From contig CM073557.1 in assembly GCA_037074615.1 (NCBI GenBank), forward strand, positions 12,788,501 through 12,852,500: DNA of 64,000 nucleotides, given 5' to 3'. Numbering within the stretch: position 1 is the first letter of the stretch; each line of letters begins with the position of its first letter. Both the position numbers and the translations under genes were made by a program. Under the pieces are notes generated by a model. That model did not search any database. It saw only the letters and a list, made by a program, of their open reading frames with translations, and was not told the DNA's origin. This DNA is from Leucaena leucocephala (lineage: Eukaryota; Streptophyta; Magnoliopsida; Fabales; Fabaceae). Positions 24,161 to 35,666 of this stretch are shown one piece after another.

Positions 24161-24290
24161 GAGCTAGAACCTTCCGTTCTATGCCAGAATCTTATGCTTT
24201 ATGCCAGAACCCTTTGCTCTGTATTAGAACCCTTTCGATTCTATACCAGAACCTTATGCTCTGACCCATAATCATTTTGCTCTGATACCA
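24161..24290 (-). repeat. Six-fold 20-bp tandem repeat ending in the PBS
   Basis: Units of 20 to 22 bases follow each other: GAGCTAGAACCTTCCGTTCT, ATGCCAGAATCTTATGCTTT, ATGCCAGAACCCTTTGCTCT, then a 22-base variant, ATACCAGAACCTTATGCTCT and a 21-base variant. The run is closed by GATACCA of the PBS. E has a single such unit before its PBS (about 27641-27660). Confidence 0.8.
24279..24290 (-). other. Primer binding site of D
   Basis: Minus strand TGGTATCAGAGC, a perfect complement of the initiator-tRNA-Met 3' end, three bases inside the 5' LTR. Confidence 0.85.
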
Positions 24291-24707
24291 ACATAAAACA
24301 TCCTTATTTTCTTACGTCTTATGGACCAAACAGTAGCATCTAGAACCACTTTTAAGGCAATTGAAGTCAAATTACTCAATATGAAATTTGACTCTTAGCG
24401 AGTACTGTTTAGTGTGTAAATTCCAGAGGAGTGACCTGACTTCAAAAAATCATAACTAATTCTAAAAAAATTGAAATGAAGTGGTTCAAATTGCTACATG
24501 AAGCTAACTTAATACTCTTTCAGGTAAAAATAACTCATTAACCACACCTTGACTCAGTCAACATCTAAAGTTTACTATTCATCCAATAGTTTTTCCTAAT
24601 TCCAGCATTTTGGTCCCAACATTTGCACTATCCAATACCCAGCTTCTCTTCATATTCTTCAATCCTCTTCTAAAATACCTATGGGATTGGGATTACATAG
24701 AAGGGGA

Positions 24708-24729
24708 TGAGATTTTTGGGGAAATCTCA
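24708..24729 (+). other. LTR hairpin box, D 5' LTR
   Basis: Arms TGAGATTT and AAATCTCA around TTGGGG, identical to the 3' LTR copy. Confidence 0.6.
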
Positions 24730-25297
24730 GTAGCAAACAGTACTAAACAATGCATGCATTAATATAAATACTTGTGCTTGCTTGTGAAAGTGTTAACATT
24801 GCATAATGTGCGTGCTTCCATGTAACATATGAAATACAATTGGCCAAAGTAATCATAGCAATAGAGATTCATACATAAACACATGTACAACATAATTCAA
24901 CAAAGCCATAGTACATCAAGCATAACATTCAATGCGTTCAAGTTTATGATAAGTTTACTACCTGGCGTGTAGCCTTGTCTTCTAACTCTTAGCCTTGCAT
25001 CTAAATTCCCTTCTTTTCATAAGTTAGAGCCTATACATAGCATAATAATATCTTTATTATTATCAAGTATAGCTCTACTTAACTCATGCTTAACTTGGGC
25101 TAATATTCTTAATCTGACATTCCCCTATCTTTCTTTCTATCTATAGCTAACCTTATCAATAGAGATATTTCTCTATTCTAACCATTAAGAGCAATCCTCT
25201 AACTTATTAGAGCAGGGACTAGAATAATTTACTTACCTCATTCCTAAGCTTTTCCAACTCCCTAAGCTCCTTGGACTTCTCTTAACTCTACCAGAAC

Positions 25298-25367
25298 TCC
25301 TTCTTTCTTTCTCTTCCTTCCTTTCTTTCTCTCTTTCTCTCTTCTTTCTCTTCTTTATCTTCTTTTT
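25298..25367 (+). repeat. CT-rich tract in the D 5' LTR
   Basis: The same 70-base pyrimidine run as at 20691-20760, without a visible length change between the two LTRs. Confidence 0.85.
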
Positions 25368-26192
25368 ATTGCACAAGCCGTGAATGAAATAGAGGGAGGG
25401 GAGTGTCTATTGATAGGTTAGTGAAGGTGGAATGAATGTCTCAGATCGAATCACGACGAATGGCTCAGATCGCTTAGCTACCTCAAGAAGCTTTGCCTAC
25501 ATCATCACGATGACATCATCATCCTTAATGACTCACCAACATGACATCATCTATGGGACACCTCACATGTAAGTGGCACAATGGTGGGGCCCTTGGCACA
25601 CCTCACCAGCTGAGTCAGCCTTTCCATAGAATTCCAGAGTCTTTTCCTCAAATGAACGGCCGAGATTGTGCCATGTGTCCTTTTGCTTTTTCTCCTTTTT
25701 CTAAACTCATGCCATATGTCCCTAAATTTTTTTCTTTTCCTATAATCATGACATGTGGCACCTTGTGGGTCCCATGAGGGCACCTCTCATGCCACCTCAT
25801 TGTCTAAAGCTATATCTGATCACTTTTTCCAGTTTTATCCTTAACCGGGTAACTTTACTTTATGGAAAAGTACTAAAATATTATTTAAACACCACTTAAA
25901 CCTCCATAATCATTGGGCCTACGTTTTTGGACTTTTGGATTGTCATCTTGGGTTTCCAACCAAGCCTAAGCACTCTGGTGATTCAGTTCTCAAGAAACAT
26001 CCCTTTCTTTTTAAATATAACCATTATGGCCCCAGGGACTTTTACTATTCACAATTTTGTCCCTGTACTTTCACTTACTTGCAGTTTAGTCCCTGAACAT
26101 CATTTGTATACTTCTAGGACTCCTACACAATAGGGTCTAGTAGCCTACCTTTTTCAGGCTACATACTGGCCCCTAAAAATTGGGATATGACA

Positions 26193-26197
26193 TATTA
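26193..26197. repeat. Target site duplication of D, right copy
   Basis: TATTA, matching 19682-19686. Confidence 0.88.
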
Positions 26198-26635
26198 TGA
26201 CTCATGTCTTAACTTGTCTCAACTTCATAAGTTCCAGTCTTGACCTGGACATAGCTTTCTTTAAACATTCTCTTCTAATGTTGTTTGTCCAGTCTTCACT
26301 CTAGCAATGGCCGATTGATGTTCTTAACTTTGTTGAGCTTGAGTCAATTGAAACTTGTTCATATCTATCTATCACATTAAATAAGGAACATATTCTCATA
26401 GATGTTCAACCAACTATCATTTCATTATATCACATCAAAACTCATATTTCATGGAACCATAACATTTGTTCATACATTACACGTATGTCAATTACATATA
26501 CGGGGTAAGTCATAACTATTATACATCTATGTAATTACTTAACTTTACATTATTTACAAATTTACATTACCCCTCATCTTTTTATATTATTTTCTATGGA
26601 ATAGTGAACTGCAAATACTTTTACATACAAAAAAG

Positions 26636-27530
26636 TTACCCCTGTACATCAATTGGCGGATCATTTGCCAAAAACTCACTTAGCTCTACATGCAATATAG
26701 GGGGTATATGGTAGTATCTAACTTACTACCATCTCATGCCAATCTTCTAGAGTGTAAACCTAAGTCAAGTCAATGCCCTATATTATATATCTGTTTATCA
26801 TCCCTATTATGACATTGAGGAACTACAGATAAACTAACTGCTCTTGTTCTCTACTTCTGTCTATCCCTTGACCTACACTGAGTAATTCACTCTCTACATC
26901 TTTCTTGAGACTGATATAGTCAACATTATCTATCTTTAACAAAGAAGGCTTGGGTTGACTAGGACCAGGAACATCACATTAATCTTTCTCTATAAAGTCA
27001 CATATTCCTTGACATTGAGAATGGAAAAGGATTACCATAGACTCTAACTAGATCTCTGTATTAAGGGGCTACTATAGGTTACTCATATAAAATTTATCCT
27101 TAAACTCTGGTAGAGCAGGAATAATATATGGTCTACCTATAATCTAGTACCAGTACTTAGCTTCCTCAGCCATAATTTGTCCTCTCATTGGAGAAATATG
27201 GCTTATATTAGGGTTAGAGGGTACTCCCACAAACTCATACTGTATAAAGTCACTAGACTTAGCATCATATGGTACAACATCATCTAGTGCATGCACAACA
27301 TTAGGCTAAATCTCTACATAACCTCCAGATTGTAGGTTTGAGTCTATAGAAACATCTATGGGATATTCTACTGTAGACCTCCCTGATTGATCCTCAATAT
27401 TACCATCTGAACCCTTTTCATTATCTGAAGGAGGATCAAAGTCTGGATATACATCATCTTCAGATATCATTTCTGGCTGGGGGTCTCCCTTATTAACTGA
27501 AGGCTCTGACTTAGCTTTATGAAATCCCAT
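26636..27530 (-). pseudogene. ORF1 of element E, unknown protein, decayed
   Basis: This is the homologue of the G reading frame at 8734-9613. It starts MGFHKAKSEPSVNKGD, followed by an acidic part with YPDFDPPSDNEKGSDGN, STVEYPIDVSID and SNLQSGG. After a first stop the same frame continues through VGVPSNPNIS, MAEEAKYWY, IIGRP, PALPEFKDKF, ICDFIEKD, GPSQPKPSLLKID and LLSVGQGIDRSRE. A one-base shift precedes LSEFLANDPPIDVQG, which is followed by TAA. In G the equivalent glycine codon is followed by TGA, so this looks like the true C-terminus. About ten in-frame stops interrupt it. I do not know the family. Being the first frame after the PBS argues for a gag-like or accessory role; no cysteine cluster or enzyme motif is present. 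Confidence 0.6.
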
Positions 27531-27547
27531 TTCTTCTCTTACAATAT

Positions 27548-27563
27548 TTGCTTAAATAAGCAA
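27548..27563 (-). other. Near-palindrome between PBS and ORF1 of E
   Basis: Arms TTGCTTA and TAAGCAA with two central bases, the counterpart of the perfect palindrome in G at 8701. Confidence 0.5.
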
Positions 27564-27657
27564 CACTAACCATCACAATATATACCCTAACTTAACAAAG
27601 TACTTACTACTTAGAGTTTGGATATGGGGAATGTCTTATATTATGCCAGAAACTTCT

Positions 27658-27669
27658 GCTCTAATACCA
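27658..27669 (-). other. Primer binding site of E
   Basis: Minus strand TGGTATTAGAGC, one base from the initiator-tRNA-Met complement and the same variant as in G. Confidence 0.75.
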
Positions 27670-27672
27670 AAA

Positions 27673-30288
27673 TGAAACATCCTTACTTTTGTACATATTA
27701 GGGACCATTCGGTAGCATTTAGAACCACTTATAAGACCTTAGAAGTCCATTAGCTAAATCTAGAATTTTACTCTTCTCGAGTAATTGTTCATATGGTATT
27801 CCAGATTAGGAAACAAACTTCAAAAAATTATAATTAATTATAGAAAAATCGTGAAGATAACATCTTGAAATTTAAGGAAAAAATAATAAATTCATAATGT
27901 GCATGCTTCCATGTAATATATAAAATATAATTGGCCAAAGTAATTATAGAAATAGAGCTTCAAACGTAAACACATTACAACCTAATTCAACAAAGCCATA
28001 GCACAATAAGCATAACATTCAATACACACAAGTTTAGGATAAGTTTACTACCTCACATGCTTGACCTTCCTTTTACTTTATCTTTGCCTTATCCTTCATA
28101 CTTCTTCATGATGTGTGGCTGCCTCTTTTGAGAACACCAATCAAATTCTAACATTACATAATCATCCATCCATTACAATCTAACTTTCTCTTAAACATTG
28201 AGGTCATTTAACTACATTAACTTTCCTTAATCATAACTAATGTACTTGGCCTTTTAATAAATTGATGTCTTGACTTTACCCCACACAATTTCATATTTTG
28301 AATCCATTTATGAGCTTAGAATAATGAAATTCCAGCTCTTATGCACTGTTATGAATAGATTTGCATAATCACCCTTTTTCTTCCAAAACTTCTCATTTTG
28401 TTTCCAATGCTTCCAATACTTGTTTTTCTACTTTATACCGCACAACTTTTCATTTTGAAATCATTGGAAGCATCAAAATCATGAAATTCCAATAACTGTT
28501 CATGTGAGTGAATAGTAACAAGGAAGAACTCCAAAAATTACAACTTTCAATTCTAATGCTTCCAAAGTTCAAAAACTATCCAATCCTACACAAAATCATC
28601 ATATAAATTCAATAGAAGTATTAAATCATTGAAATTCCATCTCCTTATATCATGAACAGTGAAAATTGAAAGGTTTCAACCATGGAAAAGTCAAGAATAT
28701 CAACTTGATTCAACAACCAATCACTTAACTAGCTAGTTGAAGCTTCAATGACATAACTCTACCTTTAATTTCTTCTTTCCCTTTCATCTAAGGTTTTGGA
28801 CAGCACATACAACTTAGAGAAAACTCAACTTTCTTCCATGAAAATCCTAAGTTAGAGGGCCAAAATCAAAGGAAAATAAGCTAGGATAGATCACTTACCT
28901 TAATCTCTAGCTAGCTTGAACTTTAGTACATTGAATCTCCTTTGTCTGCACTTGACTCTTCATTTGAGCAGCACCTCCCCAAGGGTTCAAAGGGCCATGT
29001 TTTTTTGCAGAAAAATGAGGGTATTTATAGAAATATTCTATGGAAAATGAATAGCCAATATCACTTTGTGCACTGTTTGATCTAATGGCTCATATTTGAT
29101 CTTAGATTAGCTTTCCCTATAAGCCAATGAGATGTCATCATCCATGGAATCATCAAGGAACACATCATAACCCATGTGACAAAATTACAAAGGGAGGAAG
29201 CATCTAGAAAAATTCCAGTCCAATCCGGTACCGACTCAGTTCGATTTCTCAAAAACTAAATTGTTTTCTAAATCTAATATTTCTGAGATTCCACAATATG
29301 ATTTCTAACCTTAAATCCATTATCTGGATTCTTCCTATCATTGAAATTCTTGTACTGTGTCTATACTTAATTATAAATCCCTTGGCAAATTACTAAAATG
29401 CCCCTTGGTTAACTCAAGGGCATTGTTGCCTTTTCACCTCTTATCAGAGTATTCTGTGACCTTAGTCAACTATTATGAGAACTCTCCTTGACGGTATAAC
29501 CTTATTCAAATGACCAAAATACCCTTCATTTATCTCTATCTCATTGACACAGCACAGTGGCATACTTAGTGGCATTTTCTTAATTTTATATTTTTTTCAG
29601 TCTTTATTAGCCCTGGCCGACATACTTATCTAAAAATATTATTAGGCCTATAAGGCATCATTTTGGGTCCTCTACATGATCCACTACCTTCATGGGCTCA
29701 ACTCCCGAGAAATTCCCTCGAAACATATTTATCGAGTATTTTAATCCACTGTAAATTCTTTAATAAATTCTACATAACTTCTTTTTTAGCTCTATCATTT
29801 TCATAAATTCTTATATTAATTATAGGAATTTATTGTCAAACTTCGTCTAATTATGAGGTCTAGCTGATAATGTATTAATATTCCTATCTTTAGAAATTCA
29901 TATCAATTTTTTCGGACCACAAATCAAAATTTTGTGTTGTGTAAAACTGATCAAAATAATTGTCTCTATTTACTGGAAAAATTTGGACCAATATGATTTT
30001 GGGCATTTTTGGTCTTTTATGGCTCAACTTTCCATAATTACCATTTTGCCCCTAAAGTTTTGAAAATTACACTTTAGACCCTAAACATTTCATAATTATA
30101 CTTAATGGCATAAAGCTTTTGTCTACTTTACACTTTACACCATGGAACTTTTAGACTTTTTATTTTAGTCCCTCATCTTTATACCTTTATCTAATCATTG
30201 TTTTTCCTTTCTATTCATCATCACAATCCTTTACAAAACTCTTTCCATTACTAGTATTATATAGATAGGGAAAAATTAGGATGTGACA
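27673..30288 (-). mobile_element. 5' LTR of element E
   Basis: Minus-strand LTR from TGTCACATCCTAATTTT (30288) to GGATGTTTCA (27673). It is 2616 bp, shorter than its relatives. The hairpin box and neighbouring sequence are missing between about 27890 and 27900, where the text jumps from the LTR 3' part to the TGTGCATGCTTCC block. The TATA box is at 29022. Copia 1 begins two bases beyond its outer end. Confidence 0.8.
29022..29030 (-). promoter_or_regulatory. TATA box of the E 5' LTR
   Basis: Minus strand CTATAAATA followed by CCCTC, the lineage box. Confidence 0.6.
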
Positions 30289-30289
30289 C

Positions 30290-32048
30290 TGTAAGGAATT
30301 GGAAGGCACCCAGTAGAAATTAACTTAAAAATTTTTCCATTCCCTGCCAGGATCTACCGTATGTGTTTAAGTCAAGTAGAAAGAAGTATCACCCTTAGTA
30401 TTCAGTCGCAACTTTCTCAGCTTCTGGTTGCGACGTCTACAGCTTCTCTCCGTGACTCGTGATCTCTTTTCGATCGCAAGAAGTCAACGACTTAGGTCGG
30501 CTTCCACTACTGGTATCCACACGAACAACGTTCCAACCACGAATGATGTGCTTGCACCTCCTATCCCTCCAGGGCTTACTCAAGAATTCGTCCTCTCCGT
30601 CTTTATTTTGGCAATTTCTTATCTGCAAAGCTTTTACAGATTCCCGTTCACACTTTTTTTCCTGTCTTTTTGTCCTAACCGTAGCTCCTAAATATCATAT
30701 ATATAGGATGCTATGCGTGTTACCACAGACTTGAATTTTTGGAATTAATCTTATATTAATTCTAAAATTAATACAATATCATATATTGTATAATTTGATA
30801 AGAAACTAATCAAATAAATAGTGTTTATATTAAATCTGTCCCACAAATTTAATTCACCCATTTATTTAGTTTAAAATAAAGATAAGGCGGAATTACATTT
30901 GATTTATTCTCATAAATTAAATTTGAGATATCATATCAATTTGAATTTCAAATTCAAAAGTGATAGAGAATTAATTTTATCCTTATAAATTAAATCTTGT
31001 AAATATCTCTTATATGAGATATCATATCAATTTAAATTCCAAATTCAAACGTGATAGAGATTTAATTTATCCTTATAAATTAAATCTTGTAAATATCTCT
31101 TATATAATATATATATACGAATATAAATATAAATAAATATATACATCCACCCTGGATCATTCATTGAATCTGGACATGTCTTAGATTCAATGAATCTGGA
31201 TATCATAGCTCGTGTTGGGCTATTTTGTGTGCGACCCTGTAGGCCCATATGAAGTTGGCAGTGGGCCATTTAATATACTGACTCATAAGTCGCAAGCGGT
31301 CTCTAGCAAGACATCACGACTACCCAAATCATATGAGGATCGATTAATGATGTAACCTTTTATACAACCATATCATGTCCCTTTTGTCACACGATATTTT
31401 GGTCATGGATGACACATGGAGAATGTTATCCTCCTATTCCTAACCGTTACTTTCTCGATCCCTGAGTAGTCTGACTATAGAAATGGAACTACCTTTCCAT
31501 TATAGTATGGCCATATATTTCTCAGACTCACTCATCGAGGGCCCAGTAATATCTCTCTACGAATGTGAGGGGCAAATTCCATCTTGACCATTCACATTCG
31601 TCCGTACAGAAAACCACTAAGCCTGAACATAGTCTTTATGATCACTCGGTCAAAAGTGACTTTTAACTAGGTCAAAGCTGAGTGTTTGTCATGTAGGAAT
31701 CCATGATGATCTCAGGTAAAAGTGCATAGTGACATGGTTTGTATATGAGAGAAGCTTATGACTTAACCCATGCAGCTCTCTCATAGCGGGTCAGTCCAAT
31801 ACCTTGTACTCTTACATGTGCCTATAACTTTGATTTATATCTCTATACATCTTCAAAGTCATATTGGTCTTATTTCATCTCTACTCCTGCATAGATGATC
31901 GACCAGGGACATTTAGGATAAGATCATAAGTTATCCAAGAATGGTCATCACAGTAAACATGTAAATAATATGATAACATAATTAATAAATTCATAAGTCA
32001 ACAATGTTCATAAGACAATGATTTTCCCCTAGGGCACAATTTCCAACA
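30290..32048 (-). repeat. 3' LTR of Copia 1
   Basis: Plus strand TGTAAGGAATTG to TTTCCAACA, 1759 bp. It holds two tandem units of the roughly 90-bp AT-rich repeat (about 30929-31100), an AT dinucleotide-rich run and a 12-base inverted repeat (31160-31171 with 31183-31194). Confidence 0.9.
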
Positions 32049-32060
32049 ACCTCCTACTTG
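32049..32060 (-). other. Polypurine tract of Copia 1
   Basis: Minus strand CAAGTAGGAGGT, one change from CAAGTGGGAGGT in Copia 2. Confidence 0.75.
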
Positions 32061-32698
32061 CACTAGGTACAATCATTAATTTGACTAATTCCCATTGACC
32101 TAACATGACGCTCATGATTTTCCTGCATAAGCGGCTTTGTTAGAGGATCAGAAACATTATCTTCTCCTGTTAATTTGCATATTTTTATATCACCTATATC
32201 GTTAATTTCTCTGATGAGATGAATTCACCTGAGTATATGCTTGGTCATTTGATGTGACCTAGGCTCTTTGGCCTGTGCAATGGCACCGCTATTGTAACAG
32301 AGCAAAGTTATTGGATCTGAGATGGTAGGTATCACCCCTAGTTCCGTGATGAACTTCCTGATCCAAACGGCTTCCTTAGCTGCATCAAATGCTGCTATAT
32401 ACTCAGCTTCTATTGCAGAATCTGTTATAGTGCCCTGTTTAGAGCTCTTCTAGCTTACTGCTCCATTATTGAGGAGGAATATATATCCAGACTGCGATTT
32501 TTGGTCATCCTGGTCAGTTTAAAAACTCGCATCTGTGTAACCAGTTACACAGAGTTCTTTATCCAATCCACTATATATCAAAAATAAGTCCTTAGTCCTT
32601 CTTAAGTACTTAAGGATATCCTTGACAGCAGTCTAATGGCCTTCACTAGGGTCCTGTTGATATCTGCTAGTCATACTTAAGGCAAACGAGACATCCGG

Positions 32699-33100
32699 TC
32701 AAGTACATAATATGGCGTACATGATAGATCCTATGGCCGAGGCATATGGAACTTTACTCATGCGACCTCGCTGATTAGATGTACTAGGACACAGATCTTT
32801 GCTGAGGTGAATACCATAAGACATGGGTATGAAACCCCTCTTTGATTCGTGCATACTGAACCTATACAGTATTTTGTCTATGTATGTACTCTGACTGAGT
32901 CCTAGAAGTCTTTTAGATCTATCTCTATAGATCCTAATTCCAATGATGTAGGTGGCTTCACCCAAGTCTTTCATCGAGAAAGACTTTACTAACCAAGACT
33001 TGATAATCTGCAAGGTAGGAATGTCATTTTCAATAAGTAGGATGTCATCGACATAGAGTACCAAAAACACAACTGTGCTCCCACTAACCTTTTTGTACAC
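32699..33100 (-). pseudogene. Copia 1 reverse transcriptase palm fragment
   Basis: This is a 133-codon open piece of the RVT_2-type reverse transcriptase. It includes the catalytic YVDD at the start (VLYVDDILLI) and continues through MKDLGEATYIIGI, LGLSQSTYIDKIL and VPYASAIGSIMYA. The upstream RT part (DVK-AFLNG box) is present but broken by a frameshift near 33170 and a stop near 33118. It matches 41640-42025 of Copia 2. Confidence 0.85.
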
Positions 33101-34368
33101 ACAAGGTTCATCAATGTTTTAAAGAAATCCAAACTCTTTGACTACTTCATCAAAATGATGATTCCAACTCGAGAGGCTTGCTTCAGTCCATAAATGGACC
33201 TTTAAAGCATGCACACTTTACTAGAGTCCTCAAAACGCATAAACCCTTTAGGTTATGTCATGTACACATCCTCAAGGAGCTTTCCACTAAGGAAGGATGT
33301 CTTGATGTCCATCTGTCATATTTCATAGTCATAATATGATGCTTTGGCAAAGAGGATTCTGATTTATTTGGCCATTACAATTGGGGAAAAGGTCTCATCA
33401 TAGTCCATACTATGAGTTTGAGTAAATCCTTTTGCAACCAGTCGTGCCTTGAAGACATTTATATTGCCATCCATGTTAGTTTTCTCCTTAAAAATCCACT
33501 TGCACCCAACAGTTTTTACACCTTTAGGTGGGTCGACTAAGGTCCAAACCTGATTGTCGTATATGGATTGCATCTCAGACTTTATGGCATTAACCCATTT
33601 TTCAAAGTTTGAGCCCACTATAGCTTCTCGATAGGTAGTCAGCTCATTATACTCAATGAGCAACACATCACGACTGTCAAAAATTAGAAATCCATATCTT
33701 TGAGGCTGAAGTCGTGTCCTATTAGATTTCTGTGGACCTTGCGTGACTTGATGAGTCTCAACAACTTGTTGTGAGTCTTCTTTATTTTCCATCTGTAGTT
33801 TTGTGGTGTCTTGTGGCTCTCGAACTTATTCGAGGTGTACCTTTCTCCCACTGGTTATTTTAGAGATAAATTCTTTTTCGAGAAAGATACCATTTCTGAC
33901 AACAAACACTTTGTTATCAGCAGGGTTGTAGACATAGTATCCCTTAGTTTCCTTAGGATATCACACAAAAAGGTACTTTGAGGATTTGGGCGCTAATTTA
34001 TCTGAGGCTTGTTGCTTAACATAGACCTCGCATTCCCAAATCTTGAGGAAAGACAAACTAGGTGTCCTTGTAGTCCATATCTCATACAAAGTCTTTTCAA
34101 TTGCCTTAGATGGAACACGATTGAGTGTGAACGCAGTTGTCTCTAGGGCATGGCCCCAAAAGGAGGGTGGAAGATCTGTTTAACTCATCATAGATCGAAC
34201 CATATTTAATAGTGTACAATTCCTCCGTTCAGAAATGCCATTCCATTATGGTGTCCCTGGAGGAGTCAATTGTGAGACTATCCCACAACTCCTAAGATGA
34301 TTAATGAACTGTTGGCTCAAATATTCACCACCCCGATCAGATCAAAGGGCTTTAATTGTTTTGCGAAG

Positions 34369-34731
34369 CTAGTTTTGTACTTCATTTTTAAATATTTTGA
34401 ACATTTTAAAAGATTCAGATTTATGTTTCATCAGATAGATGTACCCATATCTGCTGAAATCATCTATGAATGTTATGAAGTACGAATAACCTCCTTTGGC
34501 ATTTGTGTTCATCGGTCCACACACATCTGTATGTATGAGGCCCAATAAATCAGTGGCCCTCTCACTGTGCCCAGTGAAGGGTGACTTTGTCATCTTTCCT
34601 AACAAGCAAGACTCGCAAGTGTCATATGATTCAAAATCAAATGAGTTTAGAAATCCATCTTGATGGAGTTTGGAAATGCGTTTCTCATTTATGTGGCCCA
34701 GACGACAGTGCAAGAGGTATGTCGGATTCAA
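34369..34731 (-). pseudogene. Copia 1 integrase N-terminal fragment
   Basis: Has the HHCC zinc-binding pattern (HCRLGH, then CESC) followed by LIHTDVCGPM with the first catalytic Asp and FIDDFSRYGYIYLM. It is nearly identical to the same part of Copia 2. The next in-frame codon block meets a TGA at 34342-34344, where an Arg codon is expected. Confidence 0.85.
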
Positions 34732-34949
34732 ATCCTTTGGTTTGACCTTTTGGTGGTTATGTTATAGATATTTCCATGATTGGGTTATTTCAAATTTAAT
34801 ATATAATGATCAACATGCAAATTACCATGAGCATAGAAAATATCATTACGATAAATAGAACATCTACTATTCCCAGCAATAGAAGTGAAACCTTCCTTAT
34901 CCAAATAAGAAAGTGAAACAATGTTACTACTTAAAGCAGGAACATAATA

Positions 34950-35666
34950 TCAATTATTCAAAAGTAACAAAAGCCCAGTGGGCAGAACTAATTCATAAGT
35001 GCCTACAGCTAACGCAATAACCCTTGCTCTGTTTCCAACTAGTAGCTCAACTTCACCCTTTTTCAGCTTCCTACTGTCCTTTAGTCCCTGCACATTTGTA
35101 CAAATATGAGAACCACATACAATATCTAATACCCATGTGGTGGAAGTAGAAAGATGAATGTCTATAATATAAATACCTGAAGCGATAGCCCCGCTATCCT
35201 TCTTGTTCTTTTTCAGATCTTCAAGATAGAGTTTGCAATTCCTCTTCCAATGATCAGGTTCAGTGCAAAAGAAGCAGACTCCTTCCTTCGGAGACTTTAC
35301 CTTCTTTGGTGCAGGCTTGGTTTTGGGCTTGCCTGACTCTTTGGTCTTACCTAATGAGCCATGATCCTTCCCCTTGCCTTTGCCTTTCTTTTTCATACCC
35401 TTTCCTTTCTAAACTGTCAAAACAGTACTGGGCTTCTTCTTAAGACTCGACTCAGCAATTTTAAGCATCCCATGCAGTTCAGAAATAGATTTCTCCATGT
35501 TCTTCATGTTGTAGTTCATGACAAACTGGTCATAACTTTCCGGGAGTGAGTTCAAGACCAAATCCGTAGCTAACTCCTGGCTCATGGAAAATCCAAGCCT
35601 CTCAAGTTGATCAATGTACCCTTTCATCTTTAAGACATAAGTATTGACTGATGCACCTTCACCCAT
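34950..35666 (-). pseudogene. Copia 1 gag, zinc knuckle and protease fragments
   Basis: Two open pieces separated by a stop at about 35407-35411. The upstream one is the gag segment MKGYIDQLERLGF through LHGMLKIAESSLKKK. The downstream one is the lysine-rich linker with CX2CX4HX4C (CFFCTEPDHWKRNC) and the protease start WVLDIVCGSHIC. The catalytic triad is damaged, with Ile-Val instead of Thr/Ser-Gly. Confidence 0.85.

Larger units (their letters stand above)
19687..26192 (-). mobile_element. Complete non-autonomous LTR element D
   Basis: This is a 6506-bp element with two LTRs of about 1.9 kb, a perfect PBS (24279-24290), a polypurine tract (21590-21603) and a perfect five-base duplication TATTA. 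It is inserted in the internal region of E. The 2.7-kb internal part matches other members of the lineage (for example 22960-23170 matches 18100-18330, and 23275-23330 matches 18470-18525). It has neither ORF1 nor any pol motif, so it must use proteins made elsewhere. In a 300-base sample the LTRs differ at about five positions, making it the youngest-looking insertion in the window. Confidence 0.9.
24294..26192 (-). repeat. 5' LTR of D
   Basis: 1899 bp, ending at GGGATATGACA (plus strand) and starting at TAAAACATCC. The inner terminus is TA here where the other LTR has TG. Transcription would run leftwards. No clean TATA box is visible; a CTATCAATA-like sequence lies at the equivalent position near 25413. 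Confidence 0.87.
26193..27672 (-). mobile_element. Internal region of element E, part 2
   Basis: Continues E after the D insertion. It contains ORF1 (26636-27530), the palindrome and the PBS, in the same order as G. Bases 26193-26635 match G around 9614-9900 but show no protein. Confidence 0.8.

Noticed and set aside
30428..30734. Overlapping frames of 60-140 codons at the start of each Copia LTR (also 39156-39584, 46259-46621)
   Set aside because: Antisense to the element and overlapping in several frames; they follow the GC content of the LTR end, not a conserved protein.
31100..31145. AT dinucleotide-rich runs in the Copia LTRs as separate satellite or MITE
   Set aside because: They are at the same position in all four LTRs and have no target duplication or terminal repeats of their own.
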